DNA of 64,000 bases from NCBI GenBank assembly GCA_965230415.1, contig CBDDKZ010000005.1, positions 5,146,001-5,210,000 of the forward strand, given 5' to 3'. Origin of the DNA: CBDDKZ01 sp965230415. GTDB taxonomy: Bacteria; Bacteroidota; Bacteroidia; Cytophagales; JAAEPT01. The notes under the pieces were generated by a model. The model searched no databases. It was given only the letters and a program-made list of their open reading frames with translations, and was not told the origin of the DNA. Every line of letters starts with the position of its first letter. The first letter of the stretch is position 1. Below, one piece after another: positions 1-8,620 of the stretch. The position numbers and the translations under genes are program-made.

Positions 1-1
1 T

Positions 2-511
2 CTGAACAGAAGTGACATTCTGGTTAAATTAAACAAAATTGAACAAGGAACGGCTTCAGAGAGATTCGAAAAAAACAAGCCTGTCGAATCAAGTCATAGT
101 ACGGACAAAAAAATTACAAATTCTGATATTGACAAAGTACTGGCACCAGGTGACAAGATCGTTTTCAGGAATATCCACTTTGAATTTGACAAATATCACA
201 TCACCAATAACTCTTATGAATCCTTAGATAAGGTAGCGATATTCATTAAAAAACACCCTCAATTGGTGATTGAAATATCGGGACATACCGACAATGTTGG
301 AAGTAAGAACTATAATTTAAAACTCTCGGAAAAACGGGCAAATAGTATTTTCAAATACCTTGTAGATAAAAAGGGGATTAAGCCAGGCCAATTGAGTAAG
401 ACCGGTTATGGAGACAGGCAACCTGTTGCTTCCAATGAATCTCCAGAAGGCCGAAAATTGAATCGAAGAACTGAATTTAAGATTCTGGAAACCACCACTG
501 CACGTAAATAA
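2..511 (+). CDS. OmpA-family C-terminal domain protein (5' partial)
   Basis: The reading frame is open from the first complete codon of the window and ends with TAA, so only the C-terminal 169 residues are visible and the true start lies upstream. The last ~110 residues form an OmpA-type peptidoglycan-binding domain: a phase-variable strand around FEFDKYHITNNS, then the hallmark GHTDNVGSKNYN and NRRTEF near the end. Proteins of this family sit in the outer membrane or periplasm and bind peptidoglycan. In Bacteroidota the domain often follows TPR and PD40 repeats, as in the PorE-like T9SS accessory proteins, but the missing N-terminus prevents assignment here. It converges on another OmpA-domain gene 120 bp away. 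Confidence 0.88.
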   Translation: MNRSDILVKLNKIEQGTASERFEKNKPVESSHSTDKKITNSDIDKVLAPGDKIVFRNIHFEFDKYHITNNSYESLDKVAIFIKKHPQLVIEISGHTDNVGSKNYNLKLSEKRANSIFKYLVDKKGIKPGQLSKTGYGDRQPVASNESPEGRKLNRRTEFKILETTTARK

Positions 512-631
512 AGAGGAGGTGCTTTCCAGGGGTACTATTACTTATTTAAGAAGAAGCATCCCAGCTACTGTAAGCAACCATATATACGCGTAAATAGTTA
601 CAACTTTACGTTTTATAAGGTCTTAAAAATG

Positions 632-2719
632 CTAAAAAGAAATAATGCGAAACTCCACACGTCGGTTTAACCTACGTGTTTCTTCTTTAGCATTGCTGGC
701 CACAGGCTTTTCGCCGCCATAGCCCTGAGTAGTGATACGTTTCTGGTCAATTCCTTTTTTCACCAAGTATTCCTTAACTTTATCTGCCCTATCTTGTGAT
801 AGCTTTAGATTCAAATCGGGGCTACCTGTATTATCTGTATGTCCCTCCAGCTTAATGGATATTCCCGTATTTTCTATCATCATCTCATGCAGCTTATTTA
901 ATTCAGGAAAGGATTTTGGTAAAAGTACCGCTTTAGAACGCACAAAAAACACGTTATTGAGGCTAATGGCCTGCCCGGCTTCTATTGGTGTCAAATACAA
1001 ATCTTTTTTAACCTCACCATATTTCTTGACTTGTTTCAGATTGAGGTTTTCTCTCACGGCATAAAACCCTTTTTTTTCCGCATAAAATGCGTATTCTCTG
1101 CCTGGTGGCAAGGTAATTTCATATGAACCGTCACCAGGGCTGGAATAAGCAATACCTACCTCCTTCCCTGTACTTAAATCATATACCACAATACGGGTAG
1201 AAATTGGTTTTTTGGTTTTGCTATTATAAACGTTACCAGCAACCAACAATACAGGTTTTGGTTTAATGGGCCCCGGTAATTTCACTTTAAATATATCGTT
1301 TAGCCCTTTACTATTCTTTTCTGAAATAAAATAGGCATAATCTCCTGAAGCAGGCACGCTATAATAAGCATCATTTCCTTCTGTATTTATCGGCTTACCA
1401 AGATTTAACGGCTTGCTCCATTTGGTCCAGGAGTCATCCAGGCGCCTACTCATAAAAATATCGTTTTTACCATATCCCGGATGCCCTGTAGAACTAAAAT
1501 AAAGTGTAACACCATCTGAGGCCAGAAAAGGAGATAATTCCACTCCAGGCGTATTAATAACACTACCCAGGTTGATCGGTGCAGACCATACCCCTCTTCT
1601 TTCAAGATGCGAAACATAAATATCCCTACTCCCCTTGGTATCATCACGCTGTACAGCTAATAGAATCGTTTTCCCATCGTTAGATAAAAAGAATTCGTTA
1701 AAAGTACTTTTATTGTAAAACTGTCGCATTTTAACCTCTTTTGGCAAACTCCACCCACGAGCTGTTTTCTGGGAAATGGACAAACCCATGGCTCTTGGAG
1801 AACCATCCTGAGAATAAGTATTCATTAAAAGTAATTGGTTTCCATCGGGAGTTACTGCACACACCGCATTGGGGCCATGATTATTGAGGGGTTTCCCTAT
1901 ATTCTGAGCCCGCTGCCATTTACCATTTTGTATCTTTGAAACGTAAATATCCTGATCATCCGTAGGTCCTCCTACATTTTCCGGAGCGTACCTTCTTGTA
2001 AAAAATAAGGTTTTACCATCTGCTGAAATAATTGGTGTCAGTTCATCTACTTTTGTATTCACTCCATCTCCCAGATTTACGGGAGCCTCGCTATACTCCA
2101 GGTTCTGTATCAAGTTTATTGGTATTTCTTCACCGCGTACAACAAATTCATCCACCCCAACTTTTGAATTTTCCCATAAGGCAAATCCTACATTTTTACC
2201 CTTATCACCCGATGCCTTAAATTTGTAGACCTGGCTTTCGTTTATAAAAAGCAGGTATTCCTCACCTACTTTTTTTACTCCTAATACGTTTTCATTTAAT
2301 TTTAACTTCAATGGATTCTTGAAGTCTTGTATCGTTCGATAAGCACCGTTTTTTGTTTCCAAAACCTGATACTTAAGCCCTTTTACTCTAAAAAAATAAG
2401 CATTTCGTTCGTTTACTGCACCCCACATGATCCCATAAGTACTTCCTTGTTTAAGTACCGAAAATTGCACTTTTAACTCGTAGTTACCTTTAGTATTTAG
2501 CCTGTTCAAGTGTGTACTTATACTCTTCACAAAAGGAGCATTGTGTGCCCATATCAGTTGCCCTCCTTGTATCTTCGATTGATCGCTTTGTGAATTAGGC
2601 AGTGGCCACTGTTTGCTGTTATTTTCAAAAGACTCGTTAAAAATTTCCTTTTGTTGCGCTGAAAGGAAATTCAGCATAAAAAGAAATAGAATATTCAGGA
2701 CAAAAGTATAGTGCTTCAT
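632..2719 (-). CDS. PD40 beta-propeller / OmpA-domain envelope protein
   Basis: A 695-residue exported protein with a signal peptide (MKHYTFVLNILFLFMLNFLSAQ). Residues ~23-197 resemble a LamG or DUF1080-like jelly-roll (FNESFENNSKQW, then VGFALWENSKVGVDEFVVRG). Residues ~215-480 contain PD40/WD40-like repeats with motifs such as ISADGKTLFFTRR and LASDGVTLYFSS. A carboxypeptidase-regulatory-like domain follows (VAGNVYNSKTKKPIS), and the last ~110 residues are an OmpA peptidoglycan-binding domain (LEGHTDNTGSPDLNLKLS, RRLNRRVEF). The PD40-CRD-OmpA order matches PorE-type T9SS-associated proteins, but a jelly-roll replaces the usual N-terminal TPRs, so the exact role is inferred only as an outer-membrane/peptidoglycan tether. 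Confidence 0.88.
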   Translation of the reverse strand: MKHYTFVLNILFLFMLNFLSAQQKEIFNESFENNSKQWPLPNSQSDQSKIQGGQLIWAHNAPFVKSISTHLNRLNTKGNYELKVQFSVLKQGSTYGIMWGAVNERNAYFFRVKGLKYQVLETKNGAYRTIQDFKNPLKLKLNENVLGVKKVGEEYLLFINESQVYKFKASGDKGKNVGFALWENSKVGVDEFVVRGEEIPINLIQNLEYSEAPVNLGDGVNTKVDELTPIISADGKTLFFTRRYAPENVGGPTDDQDIYVSKIQNGKWQRAQNIGKPLNNHGPNAVCAVTPDGNQLLLMNTYSQDGSPRAMGLSISQKTARGWSLPKEVKMRQFYNKSTFNEFFLSNDGKTILLAVQRDDTKGSRDIYVSHLERRGVWSAPINLGSVINTPGVELSPFLASDGVTLYFSSTGHPGYGKNDIFMSRRLDDSWTKWSKPLNLGKPINTEGNDAYYSVPASGDYAYFISEKNSKGLNDIFKVKLPGPIKPKPVLLVAGNVYNSKTKKPISTRIVVYDLSTGKEVGIAYSSPGDGSYEITLPPGREYAFYAEKKGFYAVRENLNLKQVKKYGEVKKDLYLTPIEAGQAISLNNVFFVRSKAVLLPKSFPELNKLHEMMIENTGISIKLEGHTDNTGSPDLNLKLSQDRADKVKEYLVKKGIDQKRITTQGYGGEKPVASNAKEETRRLNRRVEFRIISF

Positions 2720-2828
2720 ATATTAAATATAGAAAATATGCTATCTAATTCCATATTTATGAGTACACTATAAGCTTCTTTTATGGTTATTTATTATATT
2801 ACCTCTACAATGTAAACAAATAATTAAT

Positions 2829-3239
2829 ATGTCAAGTGCTTTCAAACAAACAGACATTCTCTTAGTCAATGCTAATAGTAACTCTTTGGCTCAGACGGAA
2901 AGTTCGCTCAAAGAAATCAACCCGAACTATGAAATCAGAACCGCCACGGGTAGAGATGAAGCGATTTCGTTTCTTCATGAAAGTGTAGATACCAACCCTA
3001 ATGTGGTGATTATCGACACAGCAGACCCTAGCGAATTGGGTTTTAAAATCATCGAAGAAATACGAAATTCTGGCGATCTAAAGACAATTAAAACACTTCT
3101 TGTTTCTGATCATTATGACGAAGCTATAATTGCTAAGTGTAGTGAATTGGACGTAGACATTCTAAGAAAGTCAACCGCAGAGGGTGAATTCATTGAGCAA
3201 CTAAGAGCTAAAATCAACAAACTAAGAAGACAAGTTTAA
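2829..3239 (+). CDS. Receiver-like (CheY-fold) single-domain protein
   Basis: A 136-residue protein with the length and alternating pattern of a stand-alone response-regulator receiver domain. The likely phospho-acceptor is D63 at the end of strand 3 (VVIID). S93 occupies the Thr/Ser switch position (LLVSD), and K114 is the conserved lysine (ILRKS). The acidic pocket normally written DD after strand 1 is replaced by N14-A15-N16 (ILLVNANSN), so Mg2+ binding and phosphorylation may be weakened or lost. No output domain or adjacent histidine kinase is present. It is a single-gene unit ending in a strong intrinsic terminator. Confidence 0.72.
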   Translation: MSSAFKQTDILLVNANSNSLAQTESSLKEINPNYEIRTATGRDEAISFLHESVDTNPNVVIIDTADPSELGFKIIEEIRNSGDLKTIKTLLVSDHYDEAIIAKCSELDVDILRKSTAEGEFIEQLRAKINKLRRQV

Positions 3240-3267
3240 TACTTGTTTACATTAATGAAGAAGAGAG

Positions 3268-3297
3268 CCATTTGACTTTAGGTCAAATGGTTTTTTT
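3268..3297 (+). terminator. Intrinsic terminator of receiver-like gene
   Basis: A perfect 9-bp stem, CCATTTGAC pairing with GTCAAATGG, has a 5-nt loop (TTTAG) and is followed directly by seven T residues. It lies 28 bp after the stop codon of the receiver-like gene. Confidence 0.88.
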
Positions 3298-3351
3298 ATT
3301 TATAAGTTTCAGCTTTTTGGGAATAGCTTTTTAATCGGCAACTATTTGGAA

Positions 3352-3750
3352 CTACTTACTTCCTGGCATTGTATGCACGACAAGTTCGTTTTCGTTATCC
3401 CAATCTACCAAATCCTGATCAAAAATATACTCACTTGGTAGGTTCCATACCGCCATAAATCCTGGTCTCGCCTGAGTAAGTTCTATTTTCTTACCGTTAA
3501 GAAATGCATCCAACACCTTTTCTCCACTGGAGTTAATTAGAATTTTACCACTTTTCTTTTCTTTGCAGCGTAGATCTTTAGATATAACCAGTTTCTTTTT
3601 GTACCAGTGATGATTACTATCATTACCTCCCCGGTCACTATTTTTATTAAAATTTGCAGACCCGGGATCTTCAATATCCATTCGATCTATAAATTCTTCG
3701 GATGAAGTATCATCCTTTTCAAAACCTGATAAATTGAGCGATATTTTCAT
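3352..3750 (-). CDS. Hypothetical hydrophilic protein
   Basis: A 132-residue ATG-started frame that I do not recognise. It has no signal peptide or membrane segment. The N-terminal half is rich in Asp, Ser and Asn, with a region around SDRGGNDSNHHWYKKK. The C-terminal half is more ordered, with alternating hydrophobics (KVLDAFLNGKKIEL, FMAVWNLPSEYIF). It stands alone between the terminated receiver-like gene and the terminated rplT operon. Its composition resembles a real cytosolic protein, but no function can be proposed. Confidence 0.55.
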   Translation of the reverse strand: MKISLNLSGFEKDDTSSEEFIDRMDIEDPGSANFNKNSDRGGNDSNHHWYKKKLVISKDLRCKEKKSGKILINSSGEKVLDAFLNGKKIELTQARPGFMAVWNLPSEYIFDQDLVDWDNENELVVHTMPGSK

Positions 3751-4121
3751 TTTATTCTATTATATCCTTTTTCATAATAACAAAAAAATACCACATAATC
3801 AAGCGCTTACACCTAAGCTTATTACAAAAAACACTCGAATTCATGGCGATTTAACCCGTATCACCAACTGATAGCCGTATTTTCGAAGGGTCGATAAATA
3901 GGGGTATTACTCTTATTTTTCATGGCCATTGAATTAATAATTTCATATTCCTGTCATTTTAAAGAGCGTGCTGTCTAACTAAATAAGCGTAAATTGTCAG
4001 TAAAAAATGAAAATTACCTTAAGTCTTTAAATGACTTGTACCTGTCCATTTGATGCTTACCGAGAAAGAAGGGAACATGAGTATTCAGGTATTAAATACA
4101 CATGTGAGGGGTAAAATTCAC
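3751..4121. other. Non-coding spacer
   Basis: About 370 bp between the hypothetical gene start and the rplT terminator. I find no convincing coding frame or RNA fold. It presumably holds the promoter for the minus-strand hypothetical gene. Confidence 0.5.
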
Positions 4122-4151
4122 AAAAAAAGGGCCACACAAGTGCGGCCCTTT
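4122..4151 (-). terminator. Intrinsic terminator of thrS-infC-rpmI-rplT operon
   Basis: On the minus strand, AAAGGGCC pairs with GGCCCTTT, and an inner CAC/GTG extension closes a short loop. A run of seven T (read as A on the plus strand) follows. It is 24 bp past the rplT stop. Confidence 0.85.
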
Positions 4152-4174
4152 CATTTTTTAGATTGCAACCTAAA

Positions 4175-4519
4175 TTATTTCACTTTTTCTACAATGGCTT
4201 TGAACGCTTCCGGTTCATTCATTGCAAGTTCAGCTAATACTTTACGATTGATTTCAATGTTATTTTTTCCTAAAGCTCCCATGAACTGAGAATAGGACAT
4301 ACCATATAAACGCGCTCCTGCGTTTATACGTTGAATCCATAGTCCACGAATTTCGCGCTTTTTAACTTTTCTATCTCTGTAAGCATAAACCTGTCCTTTT
4401 TCAACAGCATTTTTTGCTACAGTCCATACATTTTTTCTGCGGCCAAAATAACCTTTGGCCTCTTTCATCAACTTTTTTCTTCTGGCTCTTGAAGCTACAG
4501 AATTTACTGATCTTGGCAT
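4175..4519 (-). CDS. rplT: 50S ribosomal protein L20
   Basis: A 114-residue bacterial L20, which binds 23S rRNA early in assembly of the 50S subunit. The N-terminus MPRSVNSVASRARRKK and the central GYFGRRKNVWTVAKNAV are diagnostic, as is GLWIQRINAGARLYGMSYS. Length is normal for the family. It is the last gene of the conserved thrS-infC-rpmI-rplT block and is followed by an intrinsic terminator. In E. coli and Bacillus this protein represses its own operon by binding a leader. No comparable leader fold was identified here. Confidence 0.98.
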   Translation of the reverse strand: MPRSVNSVASRARRKKLMKEAKGYFGRRKNVWTVAKNAVEKGQVYAYRDRKVKKREIRGLWIQRINAGARLYGMSYSQFMGALGKNNIEINRKVLAELAMNEPEAFKAIVEKVK

Positions 4520-4601
4520 TTTGAATTAATTTTTTGCTGAGGCGTCTCCTATTTAGAGCACTTTGAGCCTGTCGCATGGTTAAACATACTGATAATCAAT
4601 A

Positions 4602-4796
4602 TCAGATTCTTAACAGATCCTTGATACGATCCTTATCCGATTCATTCACAACAGTTGAATTCGTCAGATTTCTTTTCCTCTTTGTGGATTTTTTAGTCAA
4701 AATGTGACTTTTGAAGGCATGCTTACGCTTTATTTTACCTGTTCCGGTCAATTTAAACCTTTTTTTCGCACCAGAGTTTGTTTTAACTTTTGGCAT
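4602..4796 (-). CDS. rpmI: 50S ribosomal protein L35
   Basis: A 64-residue, strongly basic protein with the L35 signature MPKVKTNSGAKKRFKLTGTG followed by KIKRKHAFKSHILTKKSTKR. It is a small component of the large ribosomal subunit. It lies between infC and rplT, the arrangement expected for this operon across bacteria, with 29 bp to infC and 82 bp to rplT. Confidence 0.98.
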   Translation of the reverse strand: MPKVKTNSGAKKRFKLTGTGKIKRKHAFKSHILTKKSTKRKRNLTNSTVVNESDKDRIKDLLRI

Positions 4797-4825
4797 TTTA
4801 AATAGAATTAAATTTATTGAAAGTT

Positions 4826-5386
4826 CTACTTTCCTTTGTTTGAGTTTTTTGGAGCCATGTAAAGAAACATTCTTTTACCTTCCATTTTAGGTAGTTGTTC
4901 CACTTTACCATATTCATCTAAAGCTTCTGCAAAACGCAATAGAAGCAGTTCACCCCGTTCTTTATAAACAATTGTCCTACCAACGAAATGAACGTATGCC
5001 TTCACTTTAGCCCCGTCTTTAAGAAAACTTATAGCATGCTTCAATTTAAAATTGAAATCATGGTCATCGGTATTAGGACCGAAACGGATTTCCTTAATAA
5101 CCGTTTTATGTTGTTTGGACTTTAACTCCTTTTGTTTCTTTTTGAACTCGTATTTAAACTTCGAATACTCTGAAACTCTACAAACTGGAGGGTTTGCTTT
5201 TGGTGAAATTTCTATTAGATCTAAGTCTAAAGACCTGGCAATTTTCAAAGCTTCATCAAGGGGATATATGCCTTGCTCCACATTTTCGCCTACCAATCTC
5301 ACTTCACGGGCGTATATTTTTTCGTTTACTTTAAACGGCTCCTCTTCTCTACCCCGTCTTCTAGTTTGCTGTTTTCTTTTAGCGAT
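4826..5386 (-). CDS. infC: Translation initiation factor IF-3 (probable ATC start)
   Basis: IF-3 binds the 30S subunit, proofreads start-codon selection and prevents premature joining of 50S. The product has the N-domain (FKVNEKIYAREVRLVGENVE), the linker and the C-domain (IRFGPNTDDHDFNFKLKHA). There is no ATG near the family's usual N-terminus. The frame runs back only to a TTG at 5461, giving an unlikely N-terminus MFLFVQQKND. The residue before AKRKQQTRRRGREEEPF is encoded by ATC at 5386-5384, giving a 186-residue protein of normal size. Non-AUG starts are typical of infC and underlie its autoregulation, so I place the start there. ATT at 5398 or ATA at 5392 are less likely alternatives. 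Confidence 0.93.
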   Translation of the reverse strand: MAKRKQQTRRRGREEEPFKVNEKIYAREVRLVGENVEQGIYPLDEALKIARSLDLDLIEISPKANPPVCRVSEYSKFKYEFKKKQKELKSKQHKTVIKEIRFGPNTDDHDFNFKLKHAISFLKDGAKVKAYVHFVGRTIVYKERGELLLLRFAEALDEYGKVEQLPKMEGKRMFLYMAPKNSNKGK

Positions 5387-5468
5387 AGTTATAGTAATTA
5401 AAGTCTCACATAAATTTTGAGCCCTGCAAATATCGTTTTTTTGTTGTACAAACAAAAACAATAGCGCA

Positions 5469-7406
5469 TTATTTCGCTATTTCTTTATCTATAATGGAAC
5501 GAAACAGGTTAATAAATTCATCAATAGTCATTGTTCCCAGGTCACCTTCTCCGTGCTTTCTTATGGAAATTTTGTTTTCCTCTTGTTCCTTCTCTCCAAC
5601 AATAACCATATACGGTATTTTTTTAATTTCAGCATCGCGAATTTTACGTCCAATTTTCTCATCGCGATGATCTATTACTCCTCTTATATCATATTCTTCG
5701 AGCATAGCATATACCTTCTGGGCATAATCGGCAAATTTCTCTGATATTGGCAATACCGCCAGTTGTTCAGGGGATAGCCATAATGGAAACTTTCCTCCAC
5801 AATGTTCGATTAGGATAGCGATAAAACGTTCTAATGATCCAAATGGGGCTCTATGAATCATCACGGGTCTGTGTTTTTGATTATCGGCACCAATATATTC
5901 AAGCTCAAACCTTTGCGGTAGTTGATAATCAACTTGTATGGTTCCAAGCTGCCACTTTCTACCCAAGGCATCCCTTACCATAAAATCCAGTTTCGGTCCG
6001 TAAAAGGCCGCCTCCCCTAACTCTGTAATTGTATTCAACCCTTTATCCTGTGCAGAACTGATAATTGCTTCTTCGGCCAGGTCCCAATCTTCATCTGCAC
6101 CAATATATTTGGTCTTATTCTCCGGATCACGCAATGAAATTTGTGCGGTATAATCGTCAAATCCAAATACTGAAAAAACGTATAACACCAAATCAATGAC
6201 TTTTTGAAATTCTTCTTTTAATTGATCCGGTCGACAGAAAATGTGTGCATCGTCTTGTGTAAACCCTCTTACTCTCGTTAATCCGTGTAACTCACCACTT
6301 TGTTCGTAACGATATACTGTGCCAAACTCTGAATAACGTATAGGTAGTTCTCGGTAGGATCTGGGGCTACTTTTGTAGATTTCACAGTGATGAGGACAAT
6401 TCATAGGTTTGAGCAAAAACTCTTCGCCCTCAGCAGGGGTATTTATTGGCTGAAACGAATCTTCGCCATATTTTTCATAATGCCCCGATGTTTCATAAAG
6501 TGCTTTATTTCCTATATGAGGAGTTACAACAGGCTGATACCCTGCTCTGGTCTGCACTTTTTTAAGAAAACCTTCCAAACGTTCTCGCAACAATGCTCCT
6601 TTTGGCAGCCATAACGGGAGTCCCATTCCTACTTTCTCCGTAAAAGTGAATAATTCTAACTCTTTACCCAGTTTTCGGTGATCTCGTTGCCTTGCCTGCT
6701 CTAATAACTCGAGGTGTTCTTTTAATTCTTTTTGTTTCGGAAAACTAACGCCATAAATTCGTGTGAGCTGCTTATTATTCTCATCACCTTTCCAGTAGGC
6801 TCCTGCGGCATTCAGTAATTTAACCGCTTTTATTAATCCTGTATGCGGAATATGTGGCCCTCTGCACAGGTCTGTAAATCCCCCTTGCGTGTAAAAGGTT
6901 ATTTCTCCATCATCCAAACGCTCCAGCAAATCGAGTTTGTACTCATCTCCTTTTTCTTGGAAGTAGCTTATAGCATCGGCCTTTGATATTTCTTTGCGAT
7001 CGTAAGCATTTTTATTTCGGGCCAATTCCAACATTTTCTTTTCAATCATGTCGAAATCGTCCGATGATACCTGGTGTTCACCAAAATCGACATCATAATA
7101 AAACCCGCCTTCAATCGCAGGACCTACCCAAAATTTCACTCCAGGGTATACCGCTTCCAATGCTTCTGCCATTAAGTGGGCAGAAGAATGCCAAAACGTA
7201 GATTTGCCATCTGTGTCATTCCATGTCAACAATTGTATTTCGGCATCGTTGTTAATGGCACGGTTAGTATCCCATACTTCACCATTGACTTTCGCCGCCA
7301 ATACATTTCGCGCCAGCCCTTCGCTTATACTTAACGCAACATCCATCCCGGTTACCCCTGCTTCAAACGGCTTTTTTGTACCGTCGGGCAAAGTAATTTC
7401 AATCAT
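5469..7406 (-). CDS. thrS: Threonyl-tRNA synthetase
   Basis: Charges tRNA-Thr with threonine and edits mischarged serine. The order is as expected: an N-terminal TGS domain (MIEITLPDGTKKPFEAG); an editing domain with HxxxH in FWHSSAHLMAEAL and Cys/His in CRGPHIPHTG; the class II core with zinc-site Cys in KPMNCPHHCEIY, motif 2 around RYEQSGELHGLTRVRGF and motif 3 around HRAPFGSLERF; and a C-terminal anticodon-binding domain. I chose the ATG at 7406 because family members begin at MIxITLPDG. An in-frame ATG at 7418 would add MDSK. Either way the start overlaps the preceding TPR gene's stop, which suggests translational coupling. Confidence 0.97.
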   Translation of the reverse strand: MIEITLPDGTKKPFEAGVTGMDVALSISEGLARNVLAAKVNGEVWDTNRAINNDAEIQLLTWNDTDGKSTFWHSSAHLMAEALEAVYPGVKFWVGPAIEGGFYYDVDFGEHQVSSDDFDMIEKKMLELARNKNAYDRKEISKADAISYFQEKGDEYKLDLLERLDDGEITFYTQGGFTDLCRGPHIPHTGLIKAVKLLNAAGAYWKGDENNKQLTRIYGVSFPKQKELKEHLELLEQARQRDHRKLGKELELFTFTEKVGMGLPLWLPKGALLRERLEGFLKKVQTRAGYQPVVTPHIGNKALYETSGHYEKYGEDSFQPINTPAEGEEFLLKPMNCPHHCEIYKSSPRSYRELPIRYSEFGTVYRYEQSGELHGLTRVRGFTQDDAHIFCRPDQLKEEFQKVIDLVLYVFSVFGFDDYTAQISLRDPENKTKYIGADEDWDLAEEAIISSAQDKGLNTITELGEAAFYGPKLDFMVRDALGRKWQLGTIQVDYQLPQRFELEYIGADNQKHRPVMIHRAPFGSLERFIAILIEHCGGKFPLWLSPEQLAVLPISEKFADYAQKVYAMLEEYDIRGVIDHRDEKIGRKIRDAEIKKIPYMVIVGEKEQEENKISIRKHGEGDLGTMTIDEFINLFRSIIDKEIAK

Positions 7407-8526
7407 TTTGGAATCCATTTTCTTGCTTTTCCTCTTCTTTGTTTTCCTGATCCGCTAAATTAGTATTATTTTGATTTCCATGATGATTATTCGCTCTATT
7501 TATGCGCCATATTGTTCTATTTTTTTGTTTAATTAAAAAAGCATCGTTCGGATCAAGCCTTAACGCATTCTCATAATTATTTAGTGCACTATGGTATTCC
7601 TTCAATGCAAACTGGGCATTAGCCAGACGAGTCAGTAGTTCGACACTTTTTTTACCTTTATTGTGCAAATAATCTTTTATTAGCTTAGCACAATTTCCAA
7701 ACTCATTGTGATCGATCAATAAGGAAGAAAGCCTTAATACGGCCTGCTCGTTTTTGGGATCAATTTTTAGAACTTGCCTCAATACTTTACGCTCCTTTTC
7801 AATATCACCTTCTGTTTTCTTTTTAAGCGATTTGGTCAATAGTAGTGCAACGTTTTGTGGATCTTGTTTGAGACCGGTATCAACTACGTCCATAGCTTTA
7901 TTTATACTGTCATAATGAAAATAGATAAGTGATAGCTTTTCATAGGATTCAATGGGAACTTCTTCCTGTTTTAAAGATCTTTTAAAATGAACGAAGGCAT
8001 CAAGTGTATCCTCTCCCTGTAAATGATTCATTGCTTTAAAAAAATCTAGTTTTGTATGATTATGATCAAATATATCCAGCAAGTGTATGTAATGATTCAC
8101 CCGGTCGTTTTTCTCGAGTTCCAAAGCAATTTGGATACATAATTCATATAATTCGACTGATTTCGCTCCATTTTCTTCGGCCTTTAGTGCAAAGTTCTCT
8201 GCTTCTATGAACTTGCCTAACTCATAATTGATGGTGGCGGCTAATTGAAAGCTGGGATGGTATTTCTCATCTAACACAATGGCTTTTTGTGTCAGTTGCA
8301 GTGCTTTTTTGTGATTTCCATATTCATGTTCGAGACGTGCTAATTTAAAAACAGCCTTGCTATCTGAAGGATTTTCCAGCAATTGTTGTTCTAAATACTT
8401 CTTTTGAATTTCATCTATTTTTGAAGGTTGTACCTCGTGTAAAAGTGTTCTTTCCTTTTGAAAATAGTCACAGGAACTTAAAAAGCTACTTAATAAAAGA
8501 AAATATATATAATGTTTTCGTTTCAT
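7399..8526 (-). CDS. TPR-repeat lipoprotein
   Basis: A 375-residue protein beginning with a lipoprotein signal peptide. After a hydrophobic stretch the lipobox LSSC places the acylated cysteine at residue 19. The remainder consists of tetratricopeptide-like helical repeats, for example DSKAVFKLARLEHEYGNHKK and HSALNNYENALRLDPNDAF. It ends in a low-complexity tail rich in Asn, Gln and Glu. Such proteins usually scaffold envelope complexes, but the partner here is unknown. The gene overlaps the start of thrS by 8-20 bp, so the two are probably co-transcribed. This linkage is otherwise unusual for a housekeeping synthetase. Confidence 0.85.
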   Translation of the reverse strand: MKRKHYIYFLLLSSFLSSCDYFQKERTLLHEVQPSKIDEIQKKYLEQQLLENPSDSKAVFKLARLEHEYGNHKKALQLTQKAIVLDEKYHPSFQLAATINYELGKFIEAENFALKAEENGAKSVELYELCIQIALELEKNDRVNHYIHLLDIFDHNHTKLDFFKAMNHLQGEDTLDAFVHFKRSLKQEEVPIESYEKLSLIYFHYDSINKAMDVVDTGLKQDPQNVALLLTKSLKKKTEGDIEKERKVLRQVLKIDPKNEQAVLRLSSLLIDHNEFGNCAKLIKDYLHNKGKKSVELLTRLANAQFALKEYHSALNNYENALRLDPNDAFLIKQKNRTIWRINRANNHHGNQNNTNLADQENKEEEKQENGFQND

Positions 8527-8593
8527 ATATTATCACGAAGTTGAATTTATAAGAATGCACCCTAGAAAACAATTAATAATTAAAAGTATTGCT

Positions 8594-8620
8594 AAAAAAA
8601 AGCCTCTAAACAGGAGCCTT
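8594..8620 (-). terminator. Probable intrinsic terminator of DUF5686 gene
   Basis: On the minus strand AAGGCTC pairs with GAGGCTT (one G-G mismatch) across a 7-nt loop and is followed by a run of eight T. The stem begins inside the stop codon of the DUF5686 gene. Confidence 0.55.

Noticed and set aside
5052..5420. Long plus-strand frame opposite infC
   Set aside because: It is antisense to a highly conserved gene and its product has no recognisable features. It is a shadow of the infC reading frame.
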